From NCBI GenBank assembly GCA_013204195.1, contig JABMOJ010000221.1, positions 1 to 6,539 on the forward strand: 6,539 nt of DNA, given 5' to 3'. Every line of letters starts with the position of its first letter. Position 1 is the first letter of the stretch. A model generated the notes under the pieces. It did no database searches. It was not told where the DNA came from and was given only the letters and a program-made list of their open reading frames with translations. Shown in pieces: positions 6,491 to 6,539 of this stretch. Origin of the DNA: SAR86 cluster bacterium (GTDB lineage Bacteria; Pseudomonadota; Gammaproteobacteria; Pseudomonadales; Azotimanducaceae). Position numbers and translations under genes: made by a program.

Positions 6491-6539
6491 TCCCCGATAG
6501 CTCAGTTGGTAGAGCAAATGACTGTTAATCATTGGGTCC
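6491..6539 (+). tRNA. tRNA-Asn, anticodon GTT, 3' part beyond the window
   Basis: The first 49 nt of the gene are present. They comprise acceptor strand TCCCCGA, D arm GCTC/GAGC with loop AGTTGGTA, anticodon stem AATGA/TCATT, and loop CTGTTAA with the usual U33. The anticodon is GTT (6524-6526), which reads AAC and AAU. The variable region begins as the window ends, so the T arm, 3' acceptor strand and CCA are not visible. It is transcribed away from uvrB. Confidence 0.95.

Overview
The window looks like an ordinary chromosomal housekeeping stretch of a gammaproteobacterium of moderate GC. UvrB and threonyl-tRNA synthetase both run colinear with the E. coli proteins along their whole length, apart from a one-residue offset. 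The complete tRNA carries an encoded CCA end. The thrS leader holds a tRNA-like hairpin of the kind known from E. coli thrS. I cannot name the genus. I see no phage, CRISPR, transposase, toxin or defence genes.

Layout from left to right. Bases 3-1424 (+) encode a sodium:alanine/glycine symporter of the AGCS family, probably cut at its 5' end by the window edge. Bases 1425-1710 are non-coding and hairpin-rich, lying between two convergent genes. Bases 1711-3627 (-) are thrS. Bases 3628-3913 are the thrS leader, with a likely autoregulatory operator just before the Shine-Dalgarno sequence. Bases 3914-3990 (-) are a tRNA-Val(GAC) with an odd C at position 33. Bases 3991-4264 are non-coding, with a perfect 13-bp tandem duplication and a GC-rich hairpin. 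Bases 4265-6271 (-) are uvrB. Bases 6272-6490 are a divergent promoter region. Bases 6491-6539 (+) are the first 49 nt of a tRNA-Asn(GTT), driven by a strong sigma70-type promoter.

The minus-strand order is uvrB, tRNA-Val, thrS. No convincing factor-independent terminator separates them, so read-through is possible but unproven. tRNA-Asn, tRNA-Val and ThrRS all serve translation, UvrB serves nucleotide excision repair, and the symporter is unrelated. thrS is not followed by infC, its usual partner in E. coli.

The points most worth checking are the anticodon-mimic hairpin before thrS, the C33 of tRNA-Val, and the long stem-loop after thrS that lacks a U-tract. I did not find a new multi-gene system.
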